A stretch of 64,000 bases of DNA from Meiothermus cerbereus DSM 11376 (GTDB taxonomy: Bacteria > Deinococcota > Deinococci > Deinococcales > Thermaceae), in NCBI RefSeq assembly GCF_000620065.1, contig NZ_KK211063.1, positions 1 to 64,000 of the forward strand, in the 5' to 3' direction. Made by a program: the position numbers and the translations under genes. A model generated the notes under the pieces. That model was not told the origin of the DNA and did no database searches. It worked only from the letters and a program-made list of their open reading frames with translations. Below, one piece after another: positions 30,393-39,181 of the stretch; position 1 is the first letter of the stretch; each line of letters starts with the position of its first letter.

Positions 30393-31510
30393 ACCGCATC
30401 GCCGCCCTAGCGCAAAAAGAATTCACCCAAATCCGCCGTGATCATGTGCTGTCTCGGCTCATCGTGGGGCTGCCCATCGTCATGACCCTGTTGTTTGGCT
30501 ATGCCATCAACTTCACCCTCTCGGGCATCCGCTTGGCCGTCTACGATGGCTCACAAGATCGCATCAGCCAGTACCTCCTGCAAGAACTACAAAAGGAAAA
30601 CCGCTTTACCCTCACCCATATCGCACAAAACCCAGAGGGGGTTTCACAAGCCATCCAAAAAAACCAGGCCCGCGTAGGGTTGGTCATTCCGGCGGGTGCC
30701 CTACAGACCGTACGGCAGGACAAAGCGGTGCAGCTCGAGGTCTATGTGGATGGCTCCGACCCCAACTTTGCCTTCCAGGCCCAGGCCGCCTTACGCAAGG
30801 TGCTGGGCGATGTCAATAGCCGCCTGCTGGCGGGCAAGGTGCTGGCCGGAACCGCCACCACCCCGCCCCTCACCCCCACCCTCCACACCCTCTACAACCC
30901 CGACAACAAGACCGCCTGGTTCATGATCCCTGGCATCATCGGCCTGATCATGACCATTTTTACGGTGCTCCTAACCGCGCTTTCGATTGTGCGCGAAAAC
31001 GAGAGCCGCACCATGGAAGCCCTGATCGCCAGCCCCATCAAACCCTACGAGGTGGTGCTGGGCAAGGTCTTGCCTTATTTTGTGATTGCCACGCTGGTCA
31101 GTCTGGTGGTGCTCTCGATTGGGCACTGGGTGTTTGGCGTACCGGTACGTGGCAATCTCCTGTTTTTGTTTGGTCTGATCGTACTATTTGTGCTGGGTTC
31201 ACTGGGGGTGGGGGTTTTGATTTCTACCCTGGCCCGCACCCAAATTCAGGCGGTGTTTGGCACCTTCGCCTATATCCTACCCACCATTTTTCTTTCGGGG
31301 TTTGTATTTCCGGTGGACGGGATGCCCCTCTTTTTCAAGTGGTTGTCTGCGGTGATCCCGGCCCGCTATCTGATTGATGGGACGCGGGGGGTGACGCTCA
31401 GGGGCGCGGGCCTCGAGACCCTTTGGATTGACCTGGTGGCGCTAATCATTTTCAGCGTGGCCGTGCTAGGCTTGGCAAGCCTGCGCTTTGGTAAGCGGTT
31501 GGCTGGGTAG
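30389..31510 (+). CDS. ABC-2 type exporter permease
   Basis: 373 aa. An N-terminal helix (about 25-48) is followed by an extracytoplasmic domain (50-175) and five or six C-terminal helices, as in YhiH/YbhR-type permeases. The ENESRTMEALIASPIKPYEVVLGKVLPY block is the conserved cytoplasmic loop of ABC-2 permeases. The pair with the ATPase would export an unknown compound across the inner membrane. Confidence 0.92.
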   Translation: MNRIAALAQKEFTQIRRDHVLSRLIVGLPIVMTLLFGYAINFTLSGIRLAVYDGSQDRISQYLLQELQKENRFTLTHIAQNPEGVSQAIQKNQARVGLVIPAGALQTVRQDKAVQLEVYVDGSDPNFAFQAQAALRKVLGDVNSRLLAGKVLAGTATTPPLTPTLHTLYNPDNKTAWFMIPGIIGLIMTIFTVLLTALSIVRENESRTMEALIASPIKPYEVVLGKVLPYFVIATLVSLVVLSIGHWVFGVPVRGNLLFLFGLIVLFVLGSLGVGVLISTLARTQIQAVFGTFAYILPTIFLSGFVFPVDGMPLFFKWLSAVIPARYLIDGTRGVTLRGAGLETLWIDLVALIIFSVAVLGLASLRFGKRLAG

Positions 31511-31518
31511 GGGGAGTT

Positions 31519-32397
31519 GTGTTGAAGGCTAAGAACCCCGCATTCGTACAAGCAATGGCTGCCATCGGCCCGAAAATCTATCGCCTGCTGCCGATTGCTT
31601 GCTGTGCGCTCTTCCTTTCGCACGCCACAGCGCAGTCCCTCACCTTCGGCCTGTATGGGCGCCTGGGGCCCGATAACCTGACCCCCACCGTAGAGGCCAC
31701 CCTCCCGCTGGGCGATTTAGATCTAAGTGCGCGGTTGCAGCGCGACGCGCTGGGCCTGGGGCTCGGGGGCGCGCTGGAGTTTAGCGCCCTGGGCCGGCTG
31801 AGCTACAGCGCACGGGTCAGCCTGGGCTTGGCTGGCTGGGGCTTACAGGCCGCTGCTGGTGGGGCCTTGGGCCCGCTGGCGGCGAACCTCGAGGCCGCCT
31901 ACAGCAACACCCTGCGCTCCCGTTTGTGGGTAGGCGACGAGGCCGAAGGCGGGCTAAAGCTGGGATTGGGGGGGCGCTACCGCCTCGACCCCCGGCAAAC
32001 CCTGGGCCTGCAACTGGGTTTCAAAAACGATCTGGCCGGCATCGCCAGGGGCGCGGCTGAACTCAGCTATGCGCTGCGGCAGGAACAAACCTATACCTTT
32101 GGGCTGGGGGTGGACGATTCACGCCTGTACGGCCTCTTGGGCTGGCGGGGCGAGCTCGACGAGGCCGGGACCCTGCTCGAAGCCACCCTGCGGGCCGGGC
32201 AGCTAGGCCGGCTGGAGGCGGCCCTCACCACGCCTTTAGACGAGGAGCTGAACAATCTTAAGCTGCACCTAACCCTGAGCTATCCCTGGGCTGCTACCTT
32301 GGGGGTGGAGGTCTATAGCCTCCTGGCAGAAGCCCGCTACGACAATGGGTTCTCGCTATGGATACGCTACAAGCTCATTTTTGGAGGCAACCCATGA
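31519..32397 (+). CDS. Secreted/outer-membrane beta-rich protein of unknown function
   Basis: 292 aa. Residues 20-38 are a signal-peptide core ending in HATAQS. The rest is alternating hydrophobic strands rich in Gly and Leu (LSARLQRDALGLGLGGALEF, SARVSLGLAGWGLQAAAGG) and ends WIRYKLIFGGNP, consistent with an outer-membrane beta-barrel. The start codon is uncertain (GTG 31519 or TTG 31522, after GGGGAG). It lies 8 bp after the permease and overlaps the LolA-like gene by four bases, so it is part of the TetR operon. Confidence 0.65.
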   Translation: MLKAKNPAFVQAMAAIGPKIYRLLPIACCALFLSHATAQSLTFGLYGRLGPDNLTPTVEATLPLGDLDLSARLQRDALGLGLGGALEFSALGRLSYSARVSLGLAGWGLQAAAGGALGPLAANLEAAYSNTLRSRLWVGDEAEGGLKLGLGGRYRLDPRQTLGLQLGFKNDLAGIARGAAELSYALRQEQTYTFGLGVDDSRLYGLLGWRGELDEAGTLLEATLRAGQLGRLEAALTTPLDEELNNLKLHLTLSYPWAATLGVEVYSLLAEARYDNGFSLWIRYKLIFGGNP

Positions 32398-33047
32398 AGA
32401 AACTGCTGGCAATCGCTGTCTTATGCCTGGGGCTGGCTATGGCCCAGAGCGTCGCCGAAATTGCCCGCCAGGTGCAAACCAACATGGATCGCTCGCCCTG
32501 GGAGGCTACCATCACCGGCAAAATTCAACTGCCCGATGGCAGCAGTCAGGAGGCCGAGTTCAAGCTCCAGGTGATCCCCGGCAAAGAGCAGCTCGCCCGC
32601 GTCGAGTTCAAAAAGCCCGCCGCACTGGAAGGTAACTTTGTGGTGATATCGGACAAGGAGGTCTGGAACTACCTGTTCCTGACCAACCAGCTTATCATTC
32701 AACCAAGGGCCAAAGCCCGCATCGAGGGCCTGGGCTTCAACCTGACCGACCTGGGCGACTTCCAGGAGCTCACCGAGCGGCTCACGCTGCGGCTTTTGGG
32801 CGAGCAAAACACCCCCGCCGGGGCCGCCTGGCGCATCCAGGGCACCCCCAAGGACGCCTCGCTGGGCTTTGCCAGCATGGAAATCCTGGTGCTCAAGTCC
32901 GACCCCCGCCCCCTCGCCATCACCCTGCGCGACAGCAGCAACAAGCTGCTGGCCGATCTCAGTTTCAACAACTTCCGCCGGGCCAACCTAACCGCACAAG
33001 CGCTGCGCAAACGCCCCGCCGACGCCGAGGTGCTGCGGCGCAACTAG
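32394..33047 (+). CDS. LolA-like outer-membrane lipoprotein-sorting protein
   Basis: 217 aa. A signal peptide of about 17 residues (KKLLAIAVLCLGLAMAQ) is followed by a LolA/LppX-like fold: VAEIARQVQTNMDRSPWEATITG, ARVEFKKPAALEGNFVVISDKEVWNYL and a C-terminal VLKSDPRPLAITLRDSSNKLLADLSF. Such proteins bind lipids or lipoproteins in the periplasm. GGAGG precedes the ATG, which overlaps the previous stop. With the ABC-2 pair it suggests lipid or lipoprotein traffic to the outer envelope. Confidence 0.75.
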   Translation: MKKLLAIAVLCLGLAMAQSVAEIARQVQTNMDRSPWEATITGKIQLPDGSSQEAEFKLQVIPGKEQLARVEFKKPAALEGNFVVISDKEVWNYLFLTNQLIIQPRAKARIEGLGFNLTDLGDFQELTERLTLRLLGEQNTPAGAAWRIQGTPKDASLGFASMEILVLKSDPRPLAITLRDSSNKLLADLSFNNFRRANLTAQALRKRPADAEVLRRN

Positions 33048-33108
33048 CGCCAAATGCGGCCCTTGGCAGGGGTTTAAGGCCCTATGTGGACTGCGGCATA
33101 TCCGCCCC

Positions 33109-33780
33109 TTAGCCACCCTCCGGCAGCAGGTCGGCAAAAACGAAGCCGTCGCGCTCTACCGTCTCGCCAGCCACAGCGCGCAGTGGCTCGCGGAACATCG
33201 GCCCGGCCAGGACGCAGGTGTGAAACTCTCCGTTCTCGCCGCAGGGGTCCACATCATGCGGCAATTCATCGAGCAGTGCGCGGTCAAACCGGCGACCAGC
33301 AAACGAGCGCGGGAGCTTCTTGGGATCGATACAGGTGATGACCGCCTGTAGGCCAGCATCTATCATCTGCCGCGCGAGCGGCCCGGTGGGCTCGTGCCAG
33401 ATGGGAAAGAGCGGCTCGAGGCCGCACCCTTCAAGCTGCTTGACCCGGTAAGCACGGACGTCCTCCAAAAAGAGGTCTCCAAAAGCGATGTGGGTGGCCC
33501 CGCGCCTGACCCCTTCTTCAATGGCCTTACGCATGGCCGCCTCGTAGACCTCGTTGGAACAAGGCCACGGCAGCGGGACAATGTGGAGCGGAAGCCCCAC
33601 CGCCTGGGCCTGTGCCCTGAGAAGCTCGAGCCGGGTCGAGTGCATGGCCACCCGCCCATGGGTCGTGTTGACGGTGGTGAGCAGGCCAACCACCTCCACC
33701 TGCGGATCTTTGCGCAGCACATGCAAGGCCCACGCGCTGTCCTTGCCCGAGCTCCAGGAAAGCAGTACACGACGCAACAT
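33109..33780 (-). CDS. PP-loop ATPase, Dph6-related (adenine nucleotide alpha hydrolase fold)
   Basis: 223 aa. The N-terminal PP-loop SWSSGKDSAWAL and the GDLFLEDVRAYR and PLFPIWHEPT blocks match the diphthine-ammonia ligase family; bacterial members have no known substrate since diphthamide is absent. HDVDPCGENGEFHTCVLAGPMF is the C-terminal family signature. Start taken as ATG 33780 (a TTG lies just before). Monocistronic. Confidence 0.85.
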   Translation of the reverse strand: MLRRVLLSWSSGKDSAWALHVLRKDPQVEVVGLLTTVNTTHGRVAMHSTRLELLRAQAQAVGLPLHIVPLPWPCSNEVYEAAMRKAIEEGVRRGATHIAFGDLFLEDVRAYRVKQLEGCGLEPLFPIWHEPTGPLARQMIDAGLQAVITCIDPKKLPRSFAGRRFDRALLDELPHDVDPCGENGEFHTCVLAGPMFREPLRAVAGETVERDGFVFADLLPEGG

Positions 33781-33963
33781 CAAGCAAAGGCCCCCAAAAA
33801 GCTCTGAGATCGGTTCATAACAGCTTCCGCTGCCCCCTTTTCTGACTTTGTCGTCAACGACAAGCCCTTGGCGTGTTTCAACCAGGCATGGAACCAGATG
33901 GTAGCGCTGATTCTACCTCATTCGAATCCTCATCATGCTCCACCAGCGCGGTATCCTGTACCC

Positions 33964-34419
33964 ATGCGCTTTGGCGAGCGGGGCGAGTGGTATGTGGTGG
34001 GGCAGTTTGCTTTGCTGGGCTTGCTGGTGTTGGCCTTGTGGCTCACGCCTTCCTCTAGCCCATCCTGGCTCACCTGGCTGGGGCGGGGGCTGTCCTGGCT
34101 GGGGCTGGGGGTGCTGCTGCTGGCGGCCTGGCAACTGGGACGCAACCTGACCGCCCTGCCCAAGCCAAAGCCGGGGGGTTATCTGGTGCGGCAGGGGATG
34201 TACCGGGTGGTGCGGCATCCCATCTACTGCGGGGTGCTGCTGTGGGCGCTGGGCAGCAGCCTGGCCCACCTGAACCCCTGGACGGTTTTGCTGTGTGGGC
34301 TGTTGTTTGCTTTGCTCGACCGCAAGGCCAGCCTCGAGGAGCACTGGTTACAAGAGCACTTCCCCGAGTACGAAAGTTACCGCCGCCGGGTCAAGAAACT
34401 GATTCCCTGGATCTACTAG
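33964..34419 (+). CDS. Isoprenylcysteine methyltransferase-family membrane protein
   Basis: 151 aa with four hydrophobic helices. The C-terminal signature MYRVVRHPIYCGVLLWALG and the EEHWLQEHFPEYESYRRRVKKLIP tail are typical of the ICMT/PEMT family, which uses S-adenosylmethionine at the membrane face. Substrate unknown. ATG 33964 is 6 bases after TATCCT (33952), suggesting a leaderless message. It overlaps the convergent HAD gene by four bases. Confidence 0.85.
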   Translation: MRFGERGEWYVVGQFALLGLLVLALWLTPSSSPSWLTWLGRGLSWLGLGVLLLAAWQLGRNLTALPKPKPGGYLVRQGMYRVVRHPIYCGVLLWALGSSLAHLNPWTVLLCGLLFALLDRKASLEEHWLQEHFPEYESYRRRVKKLIPWIY

Positions 34420-35066
34420 CCCATTTTGTGCAGATACGCCCACAGGCGCGGGTCGGCAAAGTTGGGGATGCAAAGGAACGCCCCGGCTTGTTCCAGCGCA
34501 TGGGCGGGATGGCCGGTGGTCAGGGCCACGGTGCGGATACCGGCCCCCACCGCCGAGCGCACCCCGGAGGGGGAGTCTTCGAAGGCCAGGGCCTCGCTGG
34601 GGCCGATGTTGAGTGCTTGCAGGGCGGTGCGGTAGGGCAGCGGGTCGGGCTTGCCCGCGGGCAGCTCTTCGGATAGCACGATGTGGTCGAACACCAACCC
34701 CAGCCGCTTTAGCAGGTACTGTGCGTTCTCCCTGGGGGCGTTGCTCACCAGGGCCCGGCGCAGGTTTTGCTCCTGGGCCCAGTCCCACAACGTCCCCAAG
34801 CCCGGTAGGGGCTGCACCTCGGAGGCCAGTTCGCGGAAGCGGGCCTCTTTTTGCTCGAGAAAAGCCTCAGCCTCAGCCTGGGAAAGTTGGGGCAGCAGGC
34901 GCTGCACAATCTCGGGGTTCAGGCCCCCGCTAATCTGGGTCTGGTAAAAGGTGTGGTCGCCCTGCAGGCCGTAGCGGGAGAGGCCCTCGAGCCAGGCTTG
35001 CTCGTGCAGGCGGTCGGTGTCGGCCAGGGTGCCATCGAGGTCGAAGAGCAGGGCTTTAAGCTTCAC
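34416..35066 (-). CDS. HAD-family phosphatase (beta-phosphoglucomutase-like)
   Basis: 216 aa. HAD motif I is LLFDLDGTLADT (6-17, nucleophile Asp), motif II VSNAPRENAQ, motif III KPDPLPY, motif IV AFEDSPSGVRSA. A helical cap lies between I and II. The start is GTG at 35066, with GGAGA upstream. It overlaps the MFS gene by 11 bases, so the two are co-transcribed. Likely substrates are sugar phosphates, but phosphatase or mutase cannot be separated here. Confidence 0.9.
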   Translation of the reverse strand: MKLKALLFDLDGTLADTDRLHEQAWLEGLSRYGLQGDHTFYQTQISGGLNPEIVQRLLPQLSQAEAEAFLEQKEARFRELASEVQPLPGLGTLWDWAQEQNLRRALVSNAPRENAQYLLKRLGLVFDHIVLSEELPAGKPDPLPYRTALQALNIGPSEALAFEDSPSGVRSAVGAGIRTVALTTGHPAHALEQAGAFLCIPNFADPRLWAYLHKMG

Positions 35067-36135
35067 TTTTTCTCCACAGCAGGTAGGTCATGCCGACCAT
35101 CCACGCCACCACCAGAAGCATGCCGGGGGCCAGCGCCGCTTTGGGCAGTAGGGCAAAGGCCGCCGGAATCAGGTTGCTGCCCACCGCCGCGGCGTAGAAC
35201 AACAGGGCCAGCCCGCCGTAGCCCACGTACCGCTCAGTAAAGGCGTAGAGGGTGGGAAAGGTGGGGGCCACCCAGAAGCCCAGCAGGGGAAAGAGCCAGG
35301 CCAGGGAGGGCACAAAGTAGCACAGCGCCACCAAGAGCGCCCCCAGGTGCAGCCCCGTGAGGCGGGCCAGGGGGCGGGCGGCCACGAACTCGGCCAGGAG
35401 CCAGCGCCCCAGCGTAAGGCCCACCCAGTAGAGCGAGAGCAGGACGCCCACCCAGCGGGGGTCGTAGCCCAGGTGGCGCAAGTACAAGCCGGAGAAGCTC
35501 GAGACCACCAACTCCACCGCCACATACGAGACCACCGCCAAGAGCACCAAGGGCAGCAGCGCCGACGGGCGTTTGGGGCTCCCGGCCTCGGGGCGCGGCT
35601 GGGCCGCCGGGGCCCGCCACAGCAGGGCTGCCGCTGCCAGGGCCACCAGGGCCAGCACGCCATAGCCCACCCGCCAGGGCAGCCCCACCATCAGCAGCGG
35701 CGAAAGCACCGCCCCCACGCCAAAGGCGGTGTTGACGCGGTAGAGCACGGCCAGTTGGCCCCGGTACAGCTCGAGCGGCAGGGCATTGCAGTGAAAGTTG
35801 GCCACCGCCACCCCCAGGCCCAGCAGCAAGGCCGCCCCAAACACCCCGCCCATCCAGGGGGTCAGGGCAATCAGCAATAGCCCCAGCCCCTCGGCCAGCA
35901 GGGCTAAGGGGAGCCAGGGGTGGCGTCGGCGCATCCGGCTGGCCAAAAAGATGCCCAGCAAAGCCCCCACAAAAAACAGGTTGAAGTACCAGGCCAGCTC
36001 AGGGCCCACACCAAACTCGGCCTGCCACTGCGGAATCACCGCCCCCACCGCAGCACTGATGGCCCCGGTCATAAACAACCCCAGGGCACTGCCCCAGGTG
36101 AGGCGCAGACGTAGAGAATTTTCGAGCGGGTTCAT
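35056..36135 (-). CDS. Major facilitator superfamily transporter
   Basis: 359 aa with about 11-12 hydrophobic helices. The first half has RMRRRHPWLP between helices 2 and 3, as expected for MFS, and a short central loop (RPEAGSPKRPSA). It is slightly short for the family. Substrate unknown; coupling to a HAD sugar-phosphate enzyme suggests a sugar, weakly. No clear ribosome site. Confidence 0.85.
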   Translation of the reverse strand: MNPLENSLRLRLTWGSALGLFMTGAISAAVGAVIPQWQAEFGVGPELAWYFNLFFVGALLGIFLASRMRRRHPWLPLALLAEGLGLLLIALTPWMGGVFGAALLLGLGVAVANFHCNALPLELYRGQLAVLYRVNTAFGVGAVLSPLLMVGLPWRVGYGVLALVALAAAALLWRAPAAQPRPEAGSPKRPSALLPLVLLAVVSYVAVELVVSSFSGLYLRHLGYDPRWVGVLLSLYWVGLTLGRWLLAEFVAARPLARLTGLHLGALLVALCYFVPSLAWLFPLLGFWVAPTFPTLYAFTERYVGYGGLALLFYAAAVGSNLIPAAFALLPKAALAPGMLLVVAWMVGMTYLLWRKSEA

Positions 36136-36302
36136 GGGCGTGCTTTGGGCGCGGCTGAGCTCGTATGAAGTCTTGCTGGATTGCTCCGATGTAGAGCGCC
36201 CAAGCGATAGAAAGAACCAAAGTGAGCGTATTTGCAGGATTTCATATCAGTCACAATAGCCCTGGTTGACACGGGGCAGTTGGCACTTGTTCTGACAAAA
36301 CT

Positions 36303-36330
36303 AAAACCCCCGGCGCAAACCGAGGGTTTT
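36303..36330 (-). terminator. Terminator after tRNA-Glu
   Basis: AAAACCCC-CGG pairs with CCG-GGGTTTT (one mismatch) across a CGCAAA loop, ending two bases from the tRNA CCA end. The minus-strand run is TTTTAG. Confidence 0.75.
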
Positions 36331-36331
36331 T

Positions 36332-36406
36332 TGGTGACCCCAAGGGGATTCGAACCCCTGCCGCCGCCTTGAAAGGGCGGTGACCTAACCGCTAGTCGAT
36401 GGGGCC
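36332..36406 (-). tRNA. tRNA-Glu (UUC)
   Basis: 75 nt with an encoded CCA. The acceptor begins GGCCCC. The anticodon stem GCCGCC with loop CTTTCAA gives anticodon TTC, and the T-arm is AGGGGTTCGAATCCCCT. All four arms fold. Confidence 0.97.
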
Positions 36407-36414
36407 AGGTTGGG

Positions 36415-36474
36415 TTTATCTCGGGGGTGCTGCCTTGCGCTTAGGTCGGGGCGCAACAAGCCCCTCGAGATAAA
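36415..36474. repeat. Inverted repeat between the two tRNA genes
   Basis: TTTATCTCGGGG (36415-36426) and CCCCTCGAGATAAA (36461-36474) pair with one bulged base, bringing the tRNA-Gln 3' end and the tRNA-Glu 5' end together. It would be a long hairpin in the precursor, possibly an RNase III processing signal. Confidence 0.55.
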
Positions 36475-36476
36475 TC

Positions 36477-36550
36477 TGGCTGGGGCACGTGGATTCGAAC
36501 CACGATTGACGGAGCCAGAATCCGTAGTCCTGCCGTTAGACGATGCCCCA
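36477..36550 (-). tRNA. tRNA-Gln (CUG)
   Basis: 74 nt with an encoded CCA. The acceptor is TGGGGCA/TGCCCCA, anticodon loop TTCTGGC gives anticodon CTG, and the T-arm is CGTGGTTCGAATCCACG. It is the first gene of a tRNA-Gln to tRNA-Glu unit. Confidence 0.97.
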
Positions 36551-36580
36551 ACAAGGAGCCTGTTCGAGCAGGCAACGGGT

Positions 36581-36609
36581 ATAGTACAAGATGACCCAAG
36601 TTTTGACAA
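36581..36609 (-). promoter_or_regulatory. tRNA-Gln/Glu promoter
   Basis: Minus-strand TTGTCA (36604-36609), 17 bp, TACTAT (36581-36586), about 30 bp before the tRNA-Gln 5' end. The opposite strand carries TATAAT (36619-36624), probably the -10 of the divergent operon starting at 36673. Confidence 0.75.
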
Positions 36610-36672
36610 GGGCTTCACTATAATCTCCCCAAGCCGGGCCTTTCCGGCCTTTACACAACCTCTGGAGGACGA

Positions 36673-37305
36673 TTGGACAACATCGAGCAAAAAGTCGTCG
36701 AGGCCCTGTCGCAGGTGATCTCACCCCTGGCCGCCAGCAGCTTGCTAAAGCGGGCTCTGGGCGGGCGGTCGCCGGAGTTGCTGGGGCCGCAGGGCTGGGC
36801 CGAACTGATCGAGGGGCCTTTGCAGCAAGAGCTCAAAGGGATTCTACCCATGAGCGGGTTTTTGCCCGAACTAGAAAAGCTGGCACGCCAGCTCAAGGCC
36901 CAGCGCCCCCAACAGGCCCAGGCCCCCGCCCAACCCACCCTCGAGACCACCGACCCCACCGAGCAGATCTACCTGCAAAGTGCGCAAGAGCGAGAGAAGT
37001 TGGTGCTGGAGCTGGCCAGGGGGGAAGGGGTGCTGGCGGTGGTGCTGGAGTCCAGTTACGGGCGGGAATACCGTCTGGGAGCCCACAACGAAAGCCTGAT
37101 GGAGCTGCTTACGACCATACATCGGTTACTTGAGCGCAAAGGGAGCTACCGGGTGTTTTACACTGTGCTCAGGGAAGCTCAGCTGGTTCTTCGCCCGTTA
37201 GGCCGAGGCTACCTGGCTGTGCTCACACGCAACGAGGCCAATCTGGGGCAATTGCTATATCGAATGGGCAAGATTGAAGCCCTCCAGGTAGGCGCCGAGC
37301 AATAG
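36673..37305 (+). CDS. Unknown protein with roadblock-like C-terminal domain
   Basis: 210 aa, family not recognised with confidence. The start is TTG, supported by GGAGG four bases upstream. The N-terminal 75 residues are helical, then a Gln/Pro/Ala linker, and the last 100 residues (LVLELARGEGVLAVVLESSYGR... to ...LLYRMGKI) read like a small alpha/beta roadblock/longin-type domain. It is cytoplasmic. It is 12 bp upstream of the next gene, so the two probably work together. Confidence 0.7.
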   Translation: MDNIEQKVVEALSQVISPLAASSLLKRALGGRSPELLGPQGWAELIEGPLQQELKGILPMSGFLPELEKLARQLKAQRPQQAQAPAQPTLETTDPTEQIYLQSAQEREKLVLELARGEGVLAVVLESSYGREYRLGAHNESLMELLTTIHRLLERKGSYRVFYTVLREAQLVLRPLGRGYLAVLTRNEANLGQLLYRMGKIEALQVGAEQ

Positions 37306-37317
37306 GAGGTTATGACC

Positions 37318-39168
37318 ATGAAGCGTTGGTTCGCAATAATCACGCTGTTCAGCCTGGCCTGGGCCACACCGGCCCTCACCCTGTACGACCAGCTCGCACC
37401 CACCCTGGACCAGGTGCGCGCGCTGCAAAACAGCAACCCCGCACGGGCCCTGGAACTCCTTTCCAAAGCCGAGGACGACTTCCGCAAGGGGGCAGGCGAA
37501 CTAGCCCCAGTGCTGCGCGAGGGGGTGCAACAGTCGTTGGCCGATGCCCGCCAGGCCCTGGCCCGCCGCAGCAAGGCCGACCTCGAGGCCCGCATCCAGA
37601 TCATCAAGGCCATTATGGGCAAGGCCCTCTACGACAGCTACTTTAGCGCCCTCGCAGCCGGCAACAGCGCCGAGGCCAGCCGCCTGCTGCCCAAGGTGCT
37701 CTCGGCCAGCGGCCTTCCAAATAGCCTGCAAGCCCAGGCTCAGGCCCTGGCTGCCGCCAACGACCTCGATGGGCTGCGTCGCCTGTTCGAGCGCACCTAC
37801 GCCCAGGGCATTGCCAACGCGCTGCAGCGGGCCCAGGCCCAGACCAGCGCCGTGCAGGCCTACCTCGAGGCCACCCGGGCCTATGCCCTCTATCTGATTG
37901 TGCAGGACTCGCCCCGCGCCAGGGGCCTTAGCGCTAAGGCCTTTGTGGATGCCCTGGGCAAGCTCTCCAGCGGCAACCTGAGCAGCTTTAAGGCCGATGT
38001 GCAGGCGCTGGCAGTCCAGGCCCAGAACTTCCTAAAAGCGGTCTCGAGCCCACAAAGCCAGCAGCGAAGTAGCCCCGCCACCACCGCCCAAACCCCCCCC
38101 GCCACAGGGGGGGTTCGCCTAGAAGCCCCCCGCACTCCCCCTGCACCCAAGGAGGTGGCCCCCGCCAGGGCCGAGACAGCCCAACCTGCCGCGTACCCAG
38201 CCACCCCCCCAACCCCCAAACCAGTCCCTGTTCAGCCTGCTCCCATCCAGGACGCCTACCAACAGTTGCTGGGCGACCTGCGCTTTCTGATCAAAGACAA
38301 CCGCCAGCTCGAAAGGGTGGCCGACAGCCTCAGTGGTGCGGGCATCTATAGCATCGACGACTGGAAACGGGCCCTGCTCGAGGTACGCGGTCGCCTAATG
38401 GAAGCCCAGGCCCAGGCCGAAACCGGCCAGACCGACGCCGCCCGACGTACCCTGGCCCAGGTCAATGCCCGCTACAGGACAGCTATTGCACCCCTGGTCG
38501 AGGCCTTGCAACCCCAACTGGCCCTGCGCACCAGCCGGATCCTGGGCCTGGCCGAGAACGCCGTAGGGCTGCGCACCAGCGACTTCACCGTGCTCTCGGG
38601 GGAGCTGCTGGAGAACGGCCTGGCCTTGGAGGGCAAAAGCCTGGGGGCCTTCCACAACCTGCAGGTTTGGCTGCTGCAAACCATTCTGGGCATCCCTCGG
38701 GCTTTTGTGTTCATCCTGGCCGGGCTGCTGGCCTTTTTCCCGCTCTACCTGCTGACCCTTACCTTTGGGGGGCGCAACATCTACTGGCGCTTCCTGGGGC
38801 TGGCCTTCTTCTTCCTGCTGTTACCGGCCATGATGGAGGGGCTTTCCTACATCGGTTCCATTCTGTCCGACTCGCGCTATGGCCGGCTCTCCTTCTTCGG
38901 CGCCCTCACCCACCTCTCCATTCAGCAAAACCTTTTGGCCCAGTTGTTCTGGGGCCTGACGGTGTTCCTGGTGATAATTTTCGCCACCATTGGCCTGCGC
39001 GGCATCGCGGCTCAGTTTGGCTTGTTGCAAAACCAGCGTACCCCTGTGCGGCGGGGCCGTAACACCACCATCCCCCAGGCCAGTGCAGCTACTGCAGTAG
39101 GGGCCAGCGCCAAACCCAACCCCGGCCTCACCAGCGAGACCATCGTGGAGTGGGACGAGGAGTTCTAA
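37318..39168 (+). CDS. Large membrane protein of unknown function
   Basis: 616 aa. A signal peptide (about 1-18) is followed by about 220 residues of Ala/Gln-rich helices, a Pro/Ala/Thr-rich linker (about 240-310), a second helical domain, a membrane domain of three helices (about 450-560: FVFILAGLLAFFPLYLLTLTF, FLGLAFFFLLLPAMMEGL, LTVFLVIIFATIGL) and a charged cytoplasmic tail ending EWDEEF. AGGAGG is upstream; of two ATGs the second (37318) is better spaced. Topology suggests a periplasmic helical sensor or tether. No family recognised. Confidence 0.75.
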   Translation: MKRWFAIITLFSLAWATPALTLYDQLAPTLDQVRALQNSNPARALELLSKAEDDFRKGAGELAPVLREGVQQSLADARQALARRSKADLEARIQIIKAIMGKALYDSYFSALAAGNSAEASRLLPKVLSASGLPNSLQAQAQALAAANDLDGLRRLFERTYAQGIANALQRAQAQTSAVQAYLEATRAYALYLIVQDSPRARGLSAKAFVDALGKLSSGNLSSFKADVQALAVQAQNFLKAVSSPQSQQRSSPATTAQTPPATGGVRLEAPRTPPAPKEVAPARAETAQPAAYPATPPTPKPVPVQPAPIQDAYQQLLGDLRFLIKDNRQLERVADSLSGAGIYSIDDWKRALLEVRGRLMEAQAQAETGQTDAARRTLAQVNARYRTAIAPLVEALQPQLALRTSRILGLAENAVGLRTSDFTVLSGELLENGLALEGKSLGAFHNLQVWLLQTILGIPRAFVFILAGLLAFFPLYLLTLTFGGRNIYWRFLGLAFFFLLLPAMMEGLSYIGSILSDSRYGRLSFFGALTHLSIQQNLLAQLFWGLTVFLVIIFATIGLRGIAAQFGLLQNQRTPVRRGRNTTIPQASAATAVGASAKPNPGLTSETIVEWDEEF

Positions 39169-39181
39169 GCACCGATTTATC

